Shown in pieces: positions 51,578 to 60,725 of a stretch of DNA of 64,000 nucleotides (its first letter is position 1; every line of letters starts with the position of its first letter). Below the pieces are notes generated by a model. That model searched no databases. It was not told where the DNA came from and saw only the letters and a list, made by a program, of their open reading frames with translations. A program made the translations under genes and the position numbers. Origin of the DNA: Bdellovibrio sp. qaytius (lineage in GTDB: Bacteria; Bdellovibrionota; Bdellovibrionia; Bdellovibrionales; Bdellovibrionaceae); NCBI GenBank assembly GCA_004011035.1, contig CP025734.1:890001-954000 (forward strand). Direction: 5' to 3'.

Positions 51578-53146
51578 ATGAGCTATAAACATTCACTGTT
51601 TATTACATTGCTTTCTGTTATATTAGTAAACTCGTCTGCAGGTGCTGCCAGCAAGCTGAGCGAAGCTGAAGTTTTTAATCGTTGTTATTTAAAACTTTTT
51701 AAATCTATCGTGCCACGCACAGCAAGCCTTGGTAAATCTTTGGCTGACGACGTTTTTGCTAAAAAAATTACGGCTTCTAATGCTTGTATGGTTTTATTAG
51801 AACAAGCAGAGTTTATGGATAACGGTAAACTTCGTTCGGCTAAAAACACAATCTATCCTAAATTAAGCGAACAAGAAGATCGAAGACTGATCTCTAATCT
51901 TCATAATTTTCATAACACATGGTTTAGTAAAAAAGCTTTCGTTTATGGCGCTGATGCTCGTGATAGCTCAACATATATGATGAAAGATAGCGACGAAGCT
52001 TCGTTGTATTTCACCCGCGCCCTTTTTGGTAACGCAGTTCCTATTTCAACTGTATTTACATCAACTAAAACTTTACGCGGCCTGCGTGAAGCTCCTGATA
52101 AGGCAGCCACTTCTCGTTGGAAATCAAAACCAATGACTATTCAGAATGAAAATGATTTCGGAACTGCTAACGGATTTTTATTAGCGTATGGTCAGGGTGC
52201 AAGTCTTACGACAATGGCTATTAATGATGAAGACCTTGTGCCTTTTGGTAAATTATTTGGTGTTGAAGAGTCAAAACCCCTTAGAGTGCCGATCGTGTTG
52301 ATTCCCGGGCAAGGTAACGTATCTGCGACTATTGCTGCTTCAATTAGAAATGCAATTCTAGAAAAATCAAAAGATGTGGATATGTTCGAGCACTTAGGTG
52401 GCGGCATTTTAGGTTCACAAACTTTTATCATGAAAAATACAAACTTAAGCATGGCACAAATTGCTCCGGGGGCTAATAACGATAAAGATGATGTTGTCTC
52501 TCGTCGTATTTCAAGTCGTGTGTTTGAAGATTTATTATGTCATCAAATGCCGACATTAACTGAAGATGATGTTCGTGGTGATGTGATTGCCAATTCATCG
52601 CATGGTTTTAGACTTAATTCATCATGTATGGCTTGTCATACATCATTAGACCCTATGGCCAACACAATGAGAAATTTTGCTCCGTACAGAACAGCTGCAA
52701 ATGATATTGCTGGCAATACGCCTGAGCAATTGGCAATGCGCGCTAAAGGTACGCCTGTGTTAGGTATTACAAAACTTCCAGTTGTTGAAGGTTCAGGGCA
52801 CTTTGCTTTGCAAAAACCAATGGGATCTTTAAATTACCGTGATCACACAAATAAGTTATTTAAAATTCCGGTTAATAATTTAAATGAATTAGGAAATGAA
52901 TTATCTAAAAGCGATGACTTCTATCGTTGCGTAGCTAAACGTTATTACAATTTCTTTACTGGCTATGATGTAAATTTAGCCGAGCGTAATGTTCCTGAAG
53001 CGAGCAATACAAAAGAAGCTAAATTTCACCGCGCTAAAGTTTACGCGATCGCAGCTAATCTTAAGAAAAGCCAAAATATGACATCAATGATTAAAGAAAT
53101 TATCAGCAGTGAGGCCTTTGTTTATCGCCAATATTCTCCGCCGTGA
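51578..53146 (+). CDS. exported c-type haem protein, DUF1588-like
   Basis: 522 aa. The ATG at 51578 follows GGGGGA and begins the signal peptide ending SAGA. Towards the C-terminus is LNSSCMACHTSLDPMANTM with the CxxCH haem motif (Cys350) and the DP that follows it in DUF1588-type proteins of Planctomycetes and Bdellovibrio relatives, then DDFYRCVAKRYYNFFTGY, the DUF1585-like end. The biochemical role of these proteins is unknown; they nearly always pair with a Tat DUF1501/1552 protein, here the next gene. Confidence 0.75.
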   Translation: MSYKHSLFITLLSVILVNSSAGAASKLSEAEVFNRCYLKLFKSIVPRTASLGKSLADDVFAKKITASNACMVLLEQAEFMDNGKLRSAKNTIYPKLSEQEDRRLISNLHNFHNTWFSKKAFVYGADARDSSTYMMKDSDEASLYFTRALFGNAVPISTVFTSTKTLRGLREAPDKAATSRWKSKPMTIQNENDFGTANGFLLAYGQGASLTTMAINDEDLVPFGKLFGVEESKPLRVPIVLIPGQGNVSATIAASIRNAILEKSKDVDMFEHLGGGILGSQTFIMKNTNLSMAQIAPGANNDKDDVVSRRISSRVFEDLLCHQMPTLTEDDVRGDVIANSSHGFRLNSSCMACHTSLDPMANTMRNFAPYRTAANDIAGNTPEQLAMRAKGTPVLGITKLPVVEGSGHFALQKPMGSLNYRDHTNKLFKIPVNNLNELGNELSKSDDFYRCVAKRYYNFFTGYDVNLAERNVPEASNTKEAKFHRAKVYAIAANLKKSQNMTSMIKEIISSEAFVYRQYSPP

Positions 53147-53203
53147 TCTAACAACGGTGAGTCGAGTTCGGGGCGGGCGATAAAAAGTTAACAGGGGGAT
53201 TAA

Positions 53204-54844
53204 ATGGGAAATGGTAAAAGTCGTAGAAAGTTTTTAGAAACAGCATCAAAAAGTTTAGGACTAGTGGGTATCTCGCCTGTTCTATCAAACTTTATTGTGC
53301 AGACTCTTTCTTCGCAAGTTTTAGCAGCTGGTGTAACGAACACAAGCGGCACAGACAAAAATTATATATTCTTTGCTTTACCAGGTGGTCCGCCACGTTG
53401 GTTTTTTGATTTGCCGTTAACACCTAACGGAACAGCCGCAAAATACACAGATGCTTTTTCGCACAAAGGTGTGGGCACTTTTGTTGGTATGCAAGCTGCG
53501 GGAGATCCACAAGCTATTTATAAACCTTGGTACGATACAGTCAGTAAATACTGGTTACCTCCGGTCTGGGGATCAAACCCTGCAGGTGGAAGTTTTAAAA
53601 ACTGTTTAGCCAGTGCGGCGTTTATTCGCGGAGTCGATTTTGAAATTAACAATCATGATTTAGGTCGTTTACGTAACCAATCACCCATCATTGGTGGATT
53701 ATCTATCGCAGGGTTGTTAGCCGAAAAAACATCAACGGCATTTCCGGCAGCTGCTTCTGGAAGTATCAGTAATGCCTTTAAAGCCACTAAGCCAATTTCG
53801 CCAGTGAGCTTAACTTATAACGTGTCAGCAACTGTTAACCCAATTTCAACTGTTATGCGCTATTTTTCGGGTCGTGCGCCAGTTGAAAACTTAGCTGTCG
53901 ACCAAGCTTTATCAGAATTTGATAAATACGCTGATAAAAATAATTTTATTCAAAAAAGTTTAACAGAATCAAAAGAAAGATCTGATGCTTTAGTTACGCA
54001 AGGTGTGAAAACCTTCACTGATAAGTGGCAACCAGTTTATGATAGGTATTTATTAAAAGTTAAAGAGGCGATGTCATTAAATAATACTGAGTCTTTTATG
54101 GATACAAAACCGATTACACCACCTAAAATGTTAGCTAATGGTAACCCTGATCTGCGCACACGCCGCGCTGATGGCACATTTATGGGTGATCTTTCTGATT
54201 ACCGTAAAATGGTGAATGATGAAACGACAGTGGCAAACTTAGCGGCTACATACGCTACGGTAGAAATTTTAATTACAATGGGTTTAACTCAAGTTGTAAC
54301 AGCCGATTTGGGCGATCTTAGAAATTTAGTGATGAATGAAGCTGGTGGTAAATTTAGTTTACAAATGGATCAGCATTTTATCGGAACTTTAGTTTCAACA
54401 ATTGGTACAACGTTTTTATACCGCGCCATTATCAATTGCACTGAAGAATTAGTGTTAGCCTTAAAAGAAAAAGGCCTCTTTGATAAAACTGTAATTCAGT
54501 TTGGTGCTGAATTTAATCGTACGGCAAAAGCAGATGGTTCAGGTTCAGATCATGGCTTTAAAGGCAGTTCAGTTTTATTAATTTCAGGAATGATTAAAAA
54601 AACAATCGTTCTTGGCAATATTAAAGATGATCCAACTTCAGCATACAAAGGCACTTGGGGAATGGCGGCTCCGCATCCTCTGGTTGGTAATAATTATCCA
54701 TTACGTCTAAATGACGTGTGTAAAACTGTGTGCGGTATGTTGGGCCTTAAAAATGTTTCTAATAACGGTGAGTACATTTTAAAAAATAATGGTTCGCAAT
54801 GGGAGGCGTTTTCAGGCGCAGCAGGCGAGGCAAAAAATGTTTAA
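53204..54844 (+). CDS. Tat-exported DUF1501-like protein
   Basis: 546 aa. Twin-arginine signal GKSRRKFLETASKSLGLVG ending VLAAG. The sulfatase/phosphatase-like DUF1501 pattern is visible as FFALPGGPPRWFFD near the start and FGAEFNRTAKADGSGSDHGF near residue 440, where the usual FGRTP...GRDH is modified. AGGGGGA precedes the ATG. It forms a pair with the upstream haem protein and overlaps the following lipoprotein by 8 bp. Function unknown. Confidence 0.75.
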   Translation: MGNGKSRRKFLETASKSLGLVGISPVLSNFIVQTLSSQVLAAGVTNTSGTDKNYIFFALPGGPPRWFFDLPLTPNGTAAKYTDAFSHKGVGTFVGMQAAGDPQAIYKPWYDTVSKYWLPPVWGSNPAGGSFKNCLASAAFIRGVDFEINNHDLGRLRNQSPIIGGLSIAGLLAEKTSTAFPAAASGSISNAFKATKPISPVSLTYNVSATVNPISTVMRYFSGRAPVENLAVDQALSEFDKYADKNNFIQKSLTESKERSDALVTQGVKTFTDKWQPVYDRYLLKVKEAMSLNNTESFMDTKPITPPKMLANGNPDLRTRRADGTFMGDLSDYRKMVNDETTVANLAATYATVEILITMGLTQVVTADLGDLRNLVMNEAGGKFSLQMDQHFIGTLVSTIGTTFLYRAIINCTEELVLALKEKGLFDKTVIQFGAEFNRTAKADGSGSDHGFKGSSVLLISGMIKKTIVLGNIKDDPTSAYKGTWGMAAPHPLVGNNYPLRLNDVCKTVCGMLGLKNVSNNGEYILKNNGSQWEAFSGAAGEAKNV

Positions 54845-55571
54845 ATCTATGTATGCTCGTATTTCATTAGTGATTGTTTCTTTATTTGTGATGGTGCACT
54901 TTCAAAACTGTGCGCCAGGAAAAAAAGATGAATCGGTCTTTGATTCAATGACGAATGCAGACACGACAGATCAAATTCATAGAGACAACGATCATGGAAC
55001 TCTTGTGCCCACTCAAGAAAAAGCCGCTATGGAAGTTTCAAAATCATTATTAGACCGCTCGATGGTGTATTCATTATTTATTGATATCTTTGGGCCAGAC
55101 GCAGCAGCTGTTGCAGCGCTTAATCAATTACGTTCAGAACGTGCCGTATTTGGTGGGCCGTGTTCAATTTATGAAAATTTCAAATCAGCCCGTGCCGGAT
55201 TTAAAATGGATTCAGAAGCCGAAAGTTGTGCGAATTCAGAAACAGCTAATAACCTAGCAGCTCCGGTAAATCCTGTGGCCAATGTCTTACAACAGGCTTT
55301 AATCAATGATGTGTGCCAACAAATGATGTTGAATACAAAAACTTTTAATTACGCTATCGCTCAAGTGAAAGAAAACGCGAGTGTAGCGATTCCGGCAAAT
55401 ACACCGGCTAATGTGTTAAAAGTATTTCGTTTATTTTATCGCGGTAAACCAGAACCAGAAGCCAGCTTAGTGACAAGTTTACAAGTCTTAGTTGGTGAAC
55501 CAGCAACAGCTGATGGTTGGAAGAACGCGATCACAACAACGTGTGTATCATCACACTGGCAGGCGTTATAA
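54837..55571 (+). CDS. lipoprotein with FQNC lipobox
   Basis: 244 aa from the ATG at 54837 (overlapping the DUF1501-like gene by 8 bp). The signal segment ends MVHFQNCAPGKK, giving lipidated Cys at about residue 25 with the unusual box FQN-C. The mature protein is helical and includes NDVCQQMMLN and RLFYRGKPEPEASLVTSL. No family recognised. Its TAA stop overlaps the start of the next gene as TAATG. Confidence 0.7.
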   Translation: MFKSMYARISLVIVSLFVMVHFQNCAPGKKDESVFDSMTNADTTDQIHRDNDHGTLVPTQEKAAMEVSKSLLDRSMVYSLFIDIFGPDAAAVAALNQLRSERAVFGGPCSIYENFKSARAGFKMDSEAESCANSETANNLAAPVNPVANVLQQALINDVCQQMMLNTKTFNYAIAQVKENASVAIPANTPANVLKVFRLFYRGKPEPEASLVTSLQVLVGEPATADGWKNAITTTCVSSHWQAL

Positions 55572-56131
55572 TGAAATACTGGGGGATTTTAATTTTATTA
55601 TCAGCACACATTGCAATGGCTCAAACTGTGGTGCCGTTGTTTCGTGATAATAGTTTAACAACTTATGTGACTATGCCGTTTCGTTTAAAAGCGGCTAATG
55701 GTTCGGCGATTCCAATTTTAAGTATTGAAGTATTAAGTTCAAAAGATCATTGCCAAGCGATGATTGATCCTATGATCAGCGCCAACTTTTTAGTGAAGTG
55801 TACAAAAACAGATTCTTTACGTATTGCTGTTTACTATAAAAATAGCGATGGCTCTGTATCGCGTATTAATTACGGCCCGGTGACAGTGGCAAAAATTTCG
55901 GCCAGTGAAGAAGTGTTAACGCCGGTAGTAGATAACTCACAAAAATATAAAGCCGGTAAAGATTTATTTGCTAGCACTTGTATGGGGTGCCATCAAAGCC
56001 CACAAGATAAACCAAATCGTTCAGTTTCGCAGATTAAATCAGCGATTGCTGGTATTACGCGAATGAAATCAATCAAGCTGACAGACACGCAAGTCAAATC
56101 AATCAGCGATTATTTAAACAATTTAGATTAA
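55571..56131 (+). CDS. exported c-type cytochrome
   Basis: 186 aa. Signal peptide ending AMAQ. The N-terminal 115 residues are a beta-rich domain; the C-terminal 70 residues are a class I cytochrome c with STCMGCHQSP (haem Cys137, Cys140, His141) and a later Met (RMKSIKLT) as possible sixth ligand, ending QVKSISDYLNNLD. Likely an electron-transfer partner for the cluster. Starts by TAATG overlap with the upstream lipoprotein. Confidence 0.85.
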   Translation: MKYWGILILLSAHIAMAQTVVPLFRDNSLTTYVTMPFRLKAANGSAIPILSIEVLSSKDHCQAMIDPMISANFLVKCTKTDSLRIAVYYKNSDGSVSRINYGPVTVAKISASEEVLTPVVDNSQKYKAGKDLFASTCMGCHQSPQDKPNRSVSQIKSAIAGITRMKSIKLTDTQVKSISDYLNNLD

Positions 56132-56148
56132 GAAAGGGGATAACACAT

Positions 56149-56616
56149 ATGAAACTAACAAATCGTACAAAAAACATTATCCCACTTTTAACTATTATGG
56201 GGTTATTGCTTTTTCAATTTCAAAACTGCGCGAAAAAAGATTTCGCTTTTGAAGACCAAAAAGTTGAAGAGACCATGAGTTTTTTCGAATACCGTTATAC
56301 AAAAGCCACGCCGATTTATTTTGAAATTCAAGTGTTGCCAACAACAGCAGATGCCACGTATCAGACCTATGATATTTTAGGTTTTGCAACGCCATCAGAT
56401 GGAAGTTCAGCAGCACTTAATTATAAAATCGATATTTATGATGTTAATCACAATAGTATTTGCGCGCAAAAAGTCGGTATATTAGCAGCCGGTGAAACTT
56501 TAATTAGTGATAATTGTGTTGTTAATAAAAATACAAAAATTGGTTCAGCCGTTATTCAAGTCAAAAAACAAACAGAAGGAGTTTGGAATGTTTACACAAA
56601 ACAATACAATGAATAA
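56149..56616 (+). CDS. lipoprotein with FQNC lipobox
   Basis: 155 aa. Signal segment ending FQFQNCAKK, again the FQN-C box seen two genes upstream. The mature domain is a beta-sandwich-like polar protein with one Cys pair (SICAQ, DNCVV). AAGGGGA precedes the ATG. No family recognised. Overlaps the YceI gene by 29 bp. Confidence 0.7.
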   Translation: MKLTNRTKNIIPLLTIMGLLLFQFQNCAKKDFAFEDQKVEETMSFFEYRYTKATPIYFEIQVLPTTADATYQTYDILGFATPSDGSSAALNYKIDIYDVNHNSICAQKVGILAAGETLISDNCVVNKNTKIGSAVIQVKKQTEGVWNVYTKQYNE

Positions 56617-57103
56617 ACTTAATTTAATCGCAGCAGCGGTATTGTTATCACTTTCAATGAATGCACATGCAGGCTCGGTTGAAGCCGCTGTGGTGGTAAA
56701 TCCAGTCGGTGATTTCGTCGCAGAGTTTAAAGATGTCGACGGTTCAGCTTATGCTGATGGTGAATCTTACAAGGCCGACAAATTTATTATTCCTTGGTCA
56801 AAACTAAGTACGGGTATGAATATTCGTGATAAGCATGCGAAAGATTATTTTCATGCCGACAAATATCCAAATATCGAAATTGCAACAGCGCTTGGTAAGG
56901 GCGGTAACGGCGTTGCTAAAGTAAAAATGAATGGCGAAGAGAAAATCGTCAAAGGCACTTACGTTAAAGACGGTAATAACCTTATTGCTGAGTTTCCTTT
57001 AAAGCTAAGCCTTTTCAACGTGAACAATATTAACTTCAAGGGTGCGGGCGTTCAAGACGAAGTCAAAGTGAAAGTCACCGTTCCAATTAAAGCAAAGAAG
57101 TAA
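56588..57103 (+). CDS. YceI-like periplasmic lipid-binding protein
   Basis: 171 aa. AAGGAG lies 6 nt before the ATG at 56588; an alternative ATG at 56609 begins directly with the signal peptide MNKLNLIAAAVLLSLSMNAHA and is possible. The domain has the YceI pattern: WSKLSTGMNIRDKHAKDYF (GMxxRDxHxxxYF), KYPNIEI, and final strands KVKVTVP. YceI lipocalin-like proteins bind polyisoprenoids such as ubiquinone, which would suit an electron-transfer cluster. Confidence 0.85.
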   Translation: MFTQNNTMNKLNLIAAAVLLSLSMNAHAGSVEAAVVVNPVGDFVAEFKDVDGSAYADGESYKADKFIIPWSKLSTGMNIRDKHAKDYFHADKYPNIEIATALGKGGNGVAKVKMNGEEKIVKGTYVKDGNNLIAEFPLKLSLFNVNNINFKGAGVQDEVKVKVTVPIKAKK

Positions 57104-57122
57104 TTCTTATTTTGAGACACTG

Positions 57123-57186
57123 GGGCGTTAAGTGCGCCCATGCTGTCAAAAGGCCTAACGCGTGTAGATGTTTAGCGTGACAGCGT
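57123..57186. other. GC-rich intergenic segment with nested inverted repeats
   Basis: GGGCG (57123-57127) / CGCCC (57135-57139), then GCTGTCA (57142-57148) / TGACAGC (57178-57184) around a GCCTAACGCG-rich loop. More GC-rich than nearby intergenic DNA. No T-run follows, so it may be a structured RNA or leader rather than a terminator. Confidence 0.35.
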
Positions 57187-57269
57187 CCTAATTTGCGCCA
57201 CTCAACTAACATAAAACGTAACTAGTTCGGCACATTTTTAGCTTTGTATATCTCTTGGTAGGGGAATAT

Positions 57270-58169
57270 ATGAAGCATATTTTATTTCTATGTTTAGTCC
57301 TCGCAGCATGTATTGCAAATTCACAAGTCTTTACCACTCAGATAGTTGACGATCAGCAGCCCCAATCTTCAGACCCCAATTTACAAATAGTTATTACAGA
57401 TAAATCAACAACAGAGGCTAAAGCTGTCGAAGATTGTACTCAGTGTAGTCTTACTGCCGGAAGAACTGTTTCTAAGAGCTCACAAGCCCTTGCCAGCGTT
57501 CAACAAACTGGTAAGCACTTAGAGCGCGTTATTGCCGAAGAAGGCTGGCAGAGCTCCTGTGATGGCTTTGTGAAGGATGGTAAAATTGGTCTTTATGGTC
57601 AAATCGTTCGCGAAGAAATTATGAAACCAGCGGCGTTAAAAAATATTAAACAAGGCGATGAAGATTTAGCTCGTTTGTGCCCAAGTTATCCAGTGATGAA
57701 TAATAGCAGTAAGGCCAATGTTATTTTGTTAGTTATAACATCAATGGCTTTTGAAGAAAGCAGTTGTAACAATGAAAAATCAGCGCGCGGTCCAAATGGA
57801 GTAGCCAAAGGATTTTTTCAGCTGCATGCAGGTCAAGAATCTAGTTACAGCCCAGATTGTGAAGATTTTGATAGTAATACTCCACGTGGTAGCATCACTT
57901 GCGCCTTAAAGACTCTGAATACGCAAATGGGTAAAGGTAATATGTTTCGCCAAGAAGATAACTACTGGGATGTATTACGTCCAATGCGATATAGTAAAAA
58001 AACTAAAAGTTATTTCCCAAACCCATCGTATGCACAAATCAGAAGTGCGATATCAAGCTTTGGGCCTTGCGGTGATAAAACTGAGGAAGTCGATAGTACA
58101 AAACTAGCCAAACAATTTTCAACGGTGATGGGCAAAAAGTTTTTTCAAAAAGTCGCAGCTGATAACTAG
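57270..58169 (+). CDS. exported SLT/lysozyme-like protein
   Basis: 299 aa. The ATG at 57270 follows TAGGGGAAT and begins the signal peptide, ending CIANSQ. A Cys pair CTQCS follows. The C-terminal domain has MAFEESSCNN (Glu163 aligned with the catalytic Glu of lytic transglycosylases) and AKGFFQLHAG, the GxFQ pattern of the SLT fold. It is related in layout to the SLT-like protein at 17.3 kb but lacks the Pro/Ala linker and has more Cys. Probably acts on peptidoglycan. Confidence 0.7.
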   Translation: MKHILFLCLVLAACIANSQVFTTQIVDDQQPQSSDPNLQIVITDKSTTEAKAVEDCTQCSLTAGRTVSKSSQALASVQQTGKHLERVIAEEGWQSSCDGFVKDGKIGLYGQIVREEIMKPAALKNIKQGDEDLARLCPSYPVMNNSSKANVILLVITSMAFEESSCNNEKSARGPNGVAKGFFQLHAGQESSYSPDCEDFDSNTPRGSITCALKTLNTQMGKGNMFRQEDNYWDVLRPMRYSKKTKSYFPNPSYAQIRSAISSFGPCGDKTEEVDSTKLAKQFSTVMGKKFFQKVAADN

Positions 58170-58171
58170 AA

Positions 58172-59017
58172 CTAATGGCTGATTGAAAAAGGTGGCACAG
58201 TGGGAAGCGAGCTTTTGCGAAAGTATTTCGCTTGTAAGAAAGCACACAGTGATGCGCCTGAAAGAACAATACTCCACACAACTAAAAGCCAAAACATAAA
58301 AATCGGAAACGAGGCTAATGAGCCATAGATTTTATTTTGTCTAAAGACTTTTAAAGAAACCCATAAAAACGAACTTTGCACGATAGCAATTCCAAAAGCC
58401 GATAACACGGCACTGATAAGACTTGCGCGCTTAGATACTTTTGTATCAGGAATAACTGCGTATAAAATCCATAAAGCTAAGGCGATCACAACACCAAACA
58501 AGAACTGTTGGTGAATCGTATTACTGAATCTTTCAATGATTTTAACTGAGCGTAAACCAATGAAGCCAGCTAGTAGGGCCGGTAAGCTGATTAATACAAT
58601 TGAATGAAGCCACATGCGTTTTAAAAACGGTTTGCGTGGTTTAATGCGCCATAAATGATGAAAGGCTGTATCGATATTACGAAATAAACCCATTGTCGTA
58701 ACAATTAAAAAGATCACGCCTGTGTAACCGACCGTGCGCGATTGAAGTTTTGTGACTGATTCTCTTAAATATTGAGTGACGGTGTTTCCGGTCGCTTCTT
58801 TTAAGTAAGACATCAGTAAACCTTCAACTTGCGGGTAGATTTTTTCTAAATCTCCGACAGATTGAAATACCGCAAGAATAACAACGATGAAGGGAATAAT
58901 TGCGAATAGGGTAGAGTAAGACAAGCTAGCTGCGGCAAAACGAATTTCTGCAAACTCATCTGAGAGTTTGCGTAAAAAAGTTTTGATACTGCTAAGAATC
59001 GATTTTACGCTAGCCAA
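58172..59017 (-). CDS. YihY/BrkB-family inner-membrane protein
   Basis: 281 aa with six hydrophobic helices. The family signature is ELSDEFAEIRFAAASLSYSTLFAIIPF at the start and LWRIKPRKPFLKRMW in the middle. The TTG start overlaps the MBL gene by 13 bp. YihY proteins have no proven function. Last gene of a minus-strand operon. Confidence 0.9.
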   Translation of the reverse strand: MASVKSILSSIKTFLRKLSDEFAEIRFAAASLSYSTLFAIIPFIVVILAVFQSVGDLEKIYPQVEGLLMSYLKEATGNTVTQYLRESVTKLQSRTVGYTGVIFLIVTTMGLFRNIDTAFHHLWRIKPRKPFLKRMWLHSIVLISLPALLAGFIGLRSVKIIERFSNTIHQQFLFGVVIALALWILYAVIPDTKVSKRASLISAVLSAFGIAIVQSSFLWVSLKVFRQNKIYGSLASFPIFMFWLLVVWSIVLSGASLCAFLQAKYFRKSSLPTVPPFSISH

Positions 59018-59904
59018 AAACGTTCCTTCACTTTGAAATCGGATTTATCAGTTTCTACAGTCGCGACATCACAGTAGGGGTCATGTTCAAAAAATAAATA
59101 TGTGTTTTTTTCTTGAGTTGATTTAAGTAAAGCTGTTTTTTCTTCAATCACTTTTAGTGGGTGTAAATCATAACCCATCACCCAAGCGGCTCTGATATGC
59201 GAAGCTGTAGGGATAACGTCACCGCAATAAATTAATTTCTGCGTGTCATCTTCAACAATCACCACTTGATGAGCCGTTGTGTGGCCGTCAGAAACCCAAA
59301 CCGAAATATGGGGTAATAAATTTTTAGTTGCGCCATTCACTAATTGTAAAACACCAGCTTCTAAAAGCGGTACCCAATTAGGTGATAAGTAACTGGCTTT
59401 TTCACGCACGTTCGGTGTTTGTGCTGTTTTTAAGTTTTCACTTTGCACGTAATATTTTGCATTGGGAAAAGTTGGTTTAATCACATCGCCAATAGCACTT
59501 GTAGCGCCACCGGCGTGGTCAAAATGTAAATGAGTGAGAACAACGTCAGTGATATCATTCGCCGTTAAACCATGAGCGGCTAATGAACTTTTAAGCGTAG
59601 GCCCTGAGCCATCTACACTGTAGAGTTCAGCAAACTTAGATCCTAATTTATCACCGTATTTAGCGATAAAATCAGCGCCATTACCACAGTCGATTAATAC
59701 TTTTTTATCTTTTGATTTTAATAATAAAGCGCGGGCTTCCATTGGAATACGATTGTGTTCATCAGCGGGGTTGGTTTTCTCCCATAAAGCTTTAGGCACG
59801 GTTCCAAACATAGCGCCGCCATCTAAACCAAATAATCCTGTGGGTAAGGGGATGATCTCGTAGCCGCCAATATTTAAATGAATTTTTGCATGATCAGTTT
59901 TCAT
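59005..59904 (-). CDS. MBL-fold metallohydrolase (lactonase-like)
   Basis: 299 aa. The metal site is HLHFDHAGG (HxHxDH), with GHTTAHQV, CGDVIP and a late His (FEHDP). The layout is like AiiA/AttM N-acyl-homoserine lactonases and other small hydrolases; the substrate is uncertain. No signal peptide. It overlaps plsC by 11 bp and yihY by 13 bp, so it belongs to the envelope-lipid operon. Confidence 0.88.
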   Translation of the reverse strand: MKTDHAKIHLNIGGYEIIPLPTGLFGLDGGAMFGTVPKALWEKTNPADEHNRIPMEARALLLKSKDKKVLIDCGNGADFIAKYGDKLGSKFAELYSVDGSGPTLKSSLAAHGLTANDITDVVLTHLHFDHAGGATSAIGDVIKPTFPNAKYYVQSENLKTAQTPNVREKASYLSPNWVPLLEAGVLQLVNGATKNLLPHISVWVSDGHTTAHQVVIVEDDTQKLIYCGDVIPTASHIRAAWVMGYDLHPLKVIEEKTALLKSTQEKNTYLFFEHDPYCDVATVETDKSDFKVKERFWLA

Positions 59905-60721
59905 CGAAACCTTCGTTCGTTGTTAGCTCTTGCAAGCTTTTAGCGCTGCTGTCTTCAGGGCTATCGTCATTACCAGAGTAAGAATCATCCATTAAATCAT
60001 CAGGTAAAATTGAAGGATCAATCGTTTTAACCCAGTTGATATAATTTTGATAAACCACTTCGATATTTGTAGGTTCTTGAACCGGGCCGATATGAACTGT
60101 TAATTTACCGGGCTTGGCAAAGAAAGCCCCTTTAGGCCAAAGTTTTAAATTGCCTTCGATATAAACAAATAAGATCGGCGTTTTTGTTTTTTCGGCAAAG
60201 ATACTGATGCCGCGTTTGAATTCTTGCAATTTGCCGTCTTTAGAACGAGTGCCTTCAGGAAAAATAATCAGCCACATGCGATCTAACTCTTTTAACAAAG
60301 TTAAGATCAAGTTCACGGCTTCACCTTTGCGATCTTTACGATCGATCGGAATAGCTCCTAAACAGTTCGCCGAAAAAAATGTAAATACTGGATTTTTAAA
60401 AAAGTAATCTTTAGCTGCAGCAATATATAAATCAAACCAATGTCTGCGCGGAATGCTTGCGGCAATCGAAGTCGCATCTAGGTGAGACGCGTGATTTGAA
60501 ATGATAATTAGTTTTTTATGCTTTTCATAAAGCTCGTCAAAGTTTCCACCCTTAACGCTCAGGCGGATGTACATTGTGTAAAACCATTTTTTTAAAATGA
60601 TGTACCAAACAAAACGCACGATCTTACTGGTTAAATCATAATGATGCGTAAACAGCGGAAGATGTTTTAAATGCCCCGGTAGTTTAGTCCATTGATCGTT
60701 ATCGTAGTTCCACTCGCGCAT
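59894..60721 (-). CDS. plsC: 1-acyl-sn-glycerol-3-phosphate acyltransferase
   Basis: 275 aa. Canonical LPAAT motifs: NHASHLDATSI (HX4D), IDRKDRKGE, and FPEGTRSKDGKL, with a C-terminal acidic tail. It makes phosphatidate from lysophosphatidate at the inner membrane. It starts 4 bp after cdsA, whose product converts phosphatidate to CDP-diacylglycerol, so the pair covers two consecutive steps of phospholipid synthesis. Confidence 0.93.
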   Translation of the reverse strand: MREWNYDNDQWTKLPGHLKHLPLFTHHYDLTSKIVRFVWYIILKKWFYTMYIRLSVKGGNFDELYEKHKKLIIISNHASHLDATSIAASIPRRHWFDLYIAAAKDYFFKNPVFTFFSANCLGAIPIDRKDRKGEAVNLILTLLKELDRMWLIIFPEGTRSKDGKLQEFKRGISIFAEKTKTPILFVYIEGNLKLWPKGAFFAKPGKLTVHIGPVQEPTNIEVVYQNYINWVKTIDPSILPDDLMDDSYSGNDDSPEDSSAKSLQELTTNEGFDEN

Positions 60722-60725
60722 GGGA

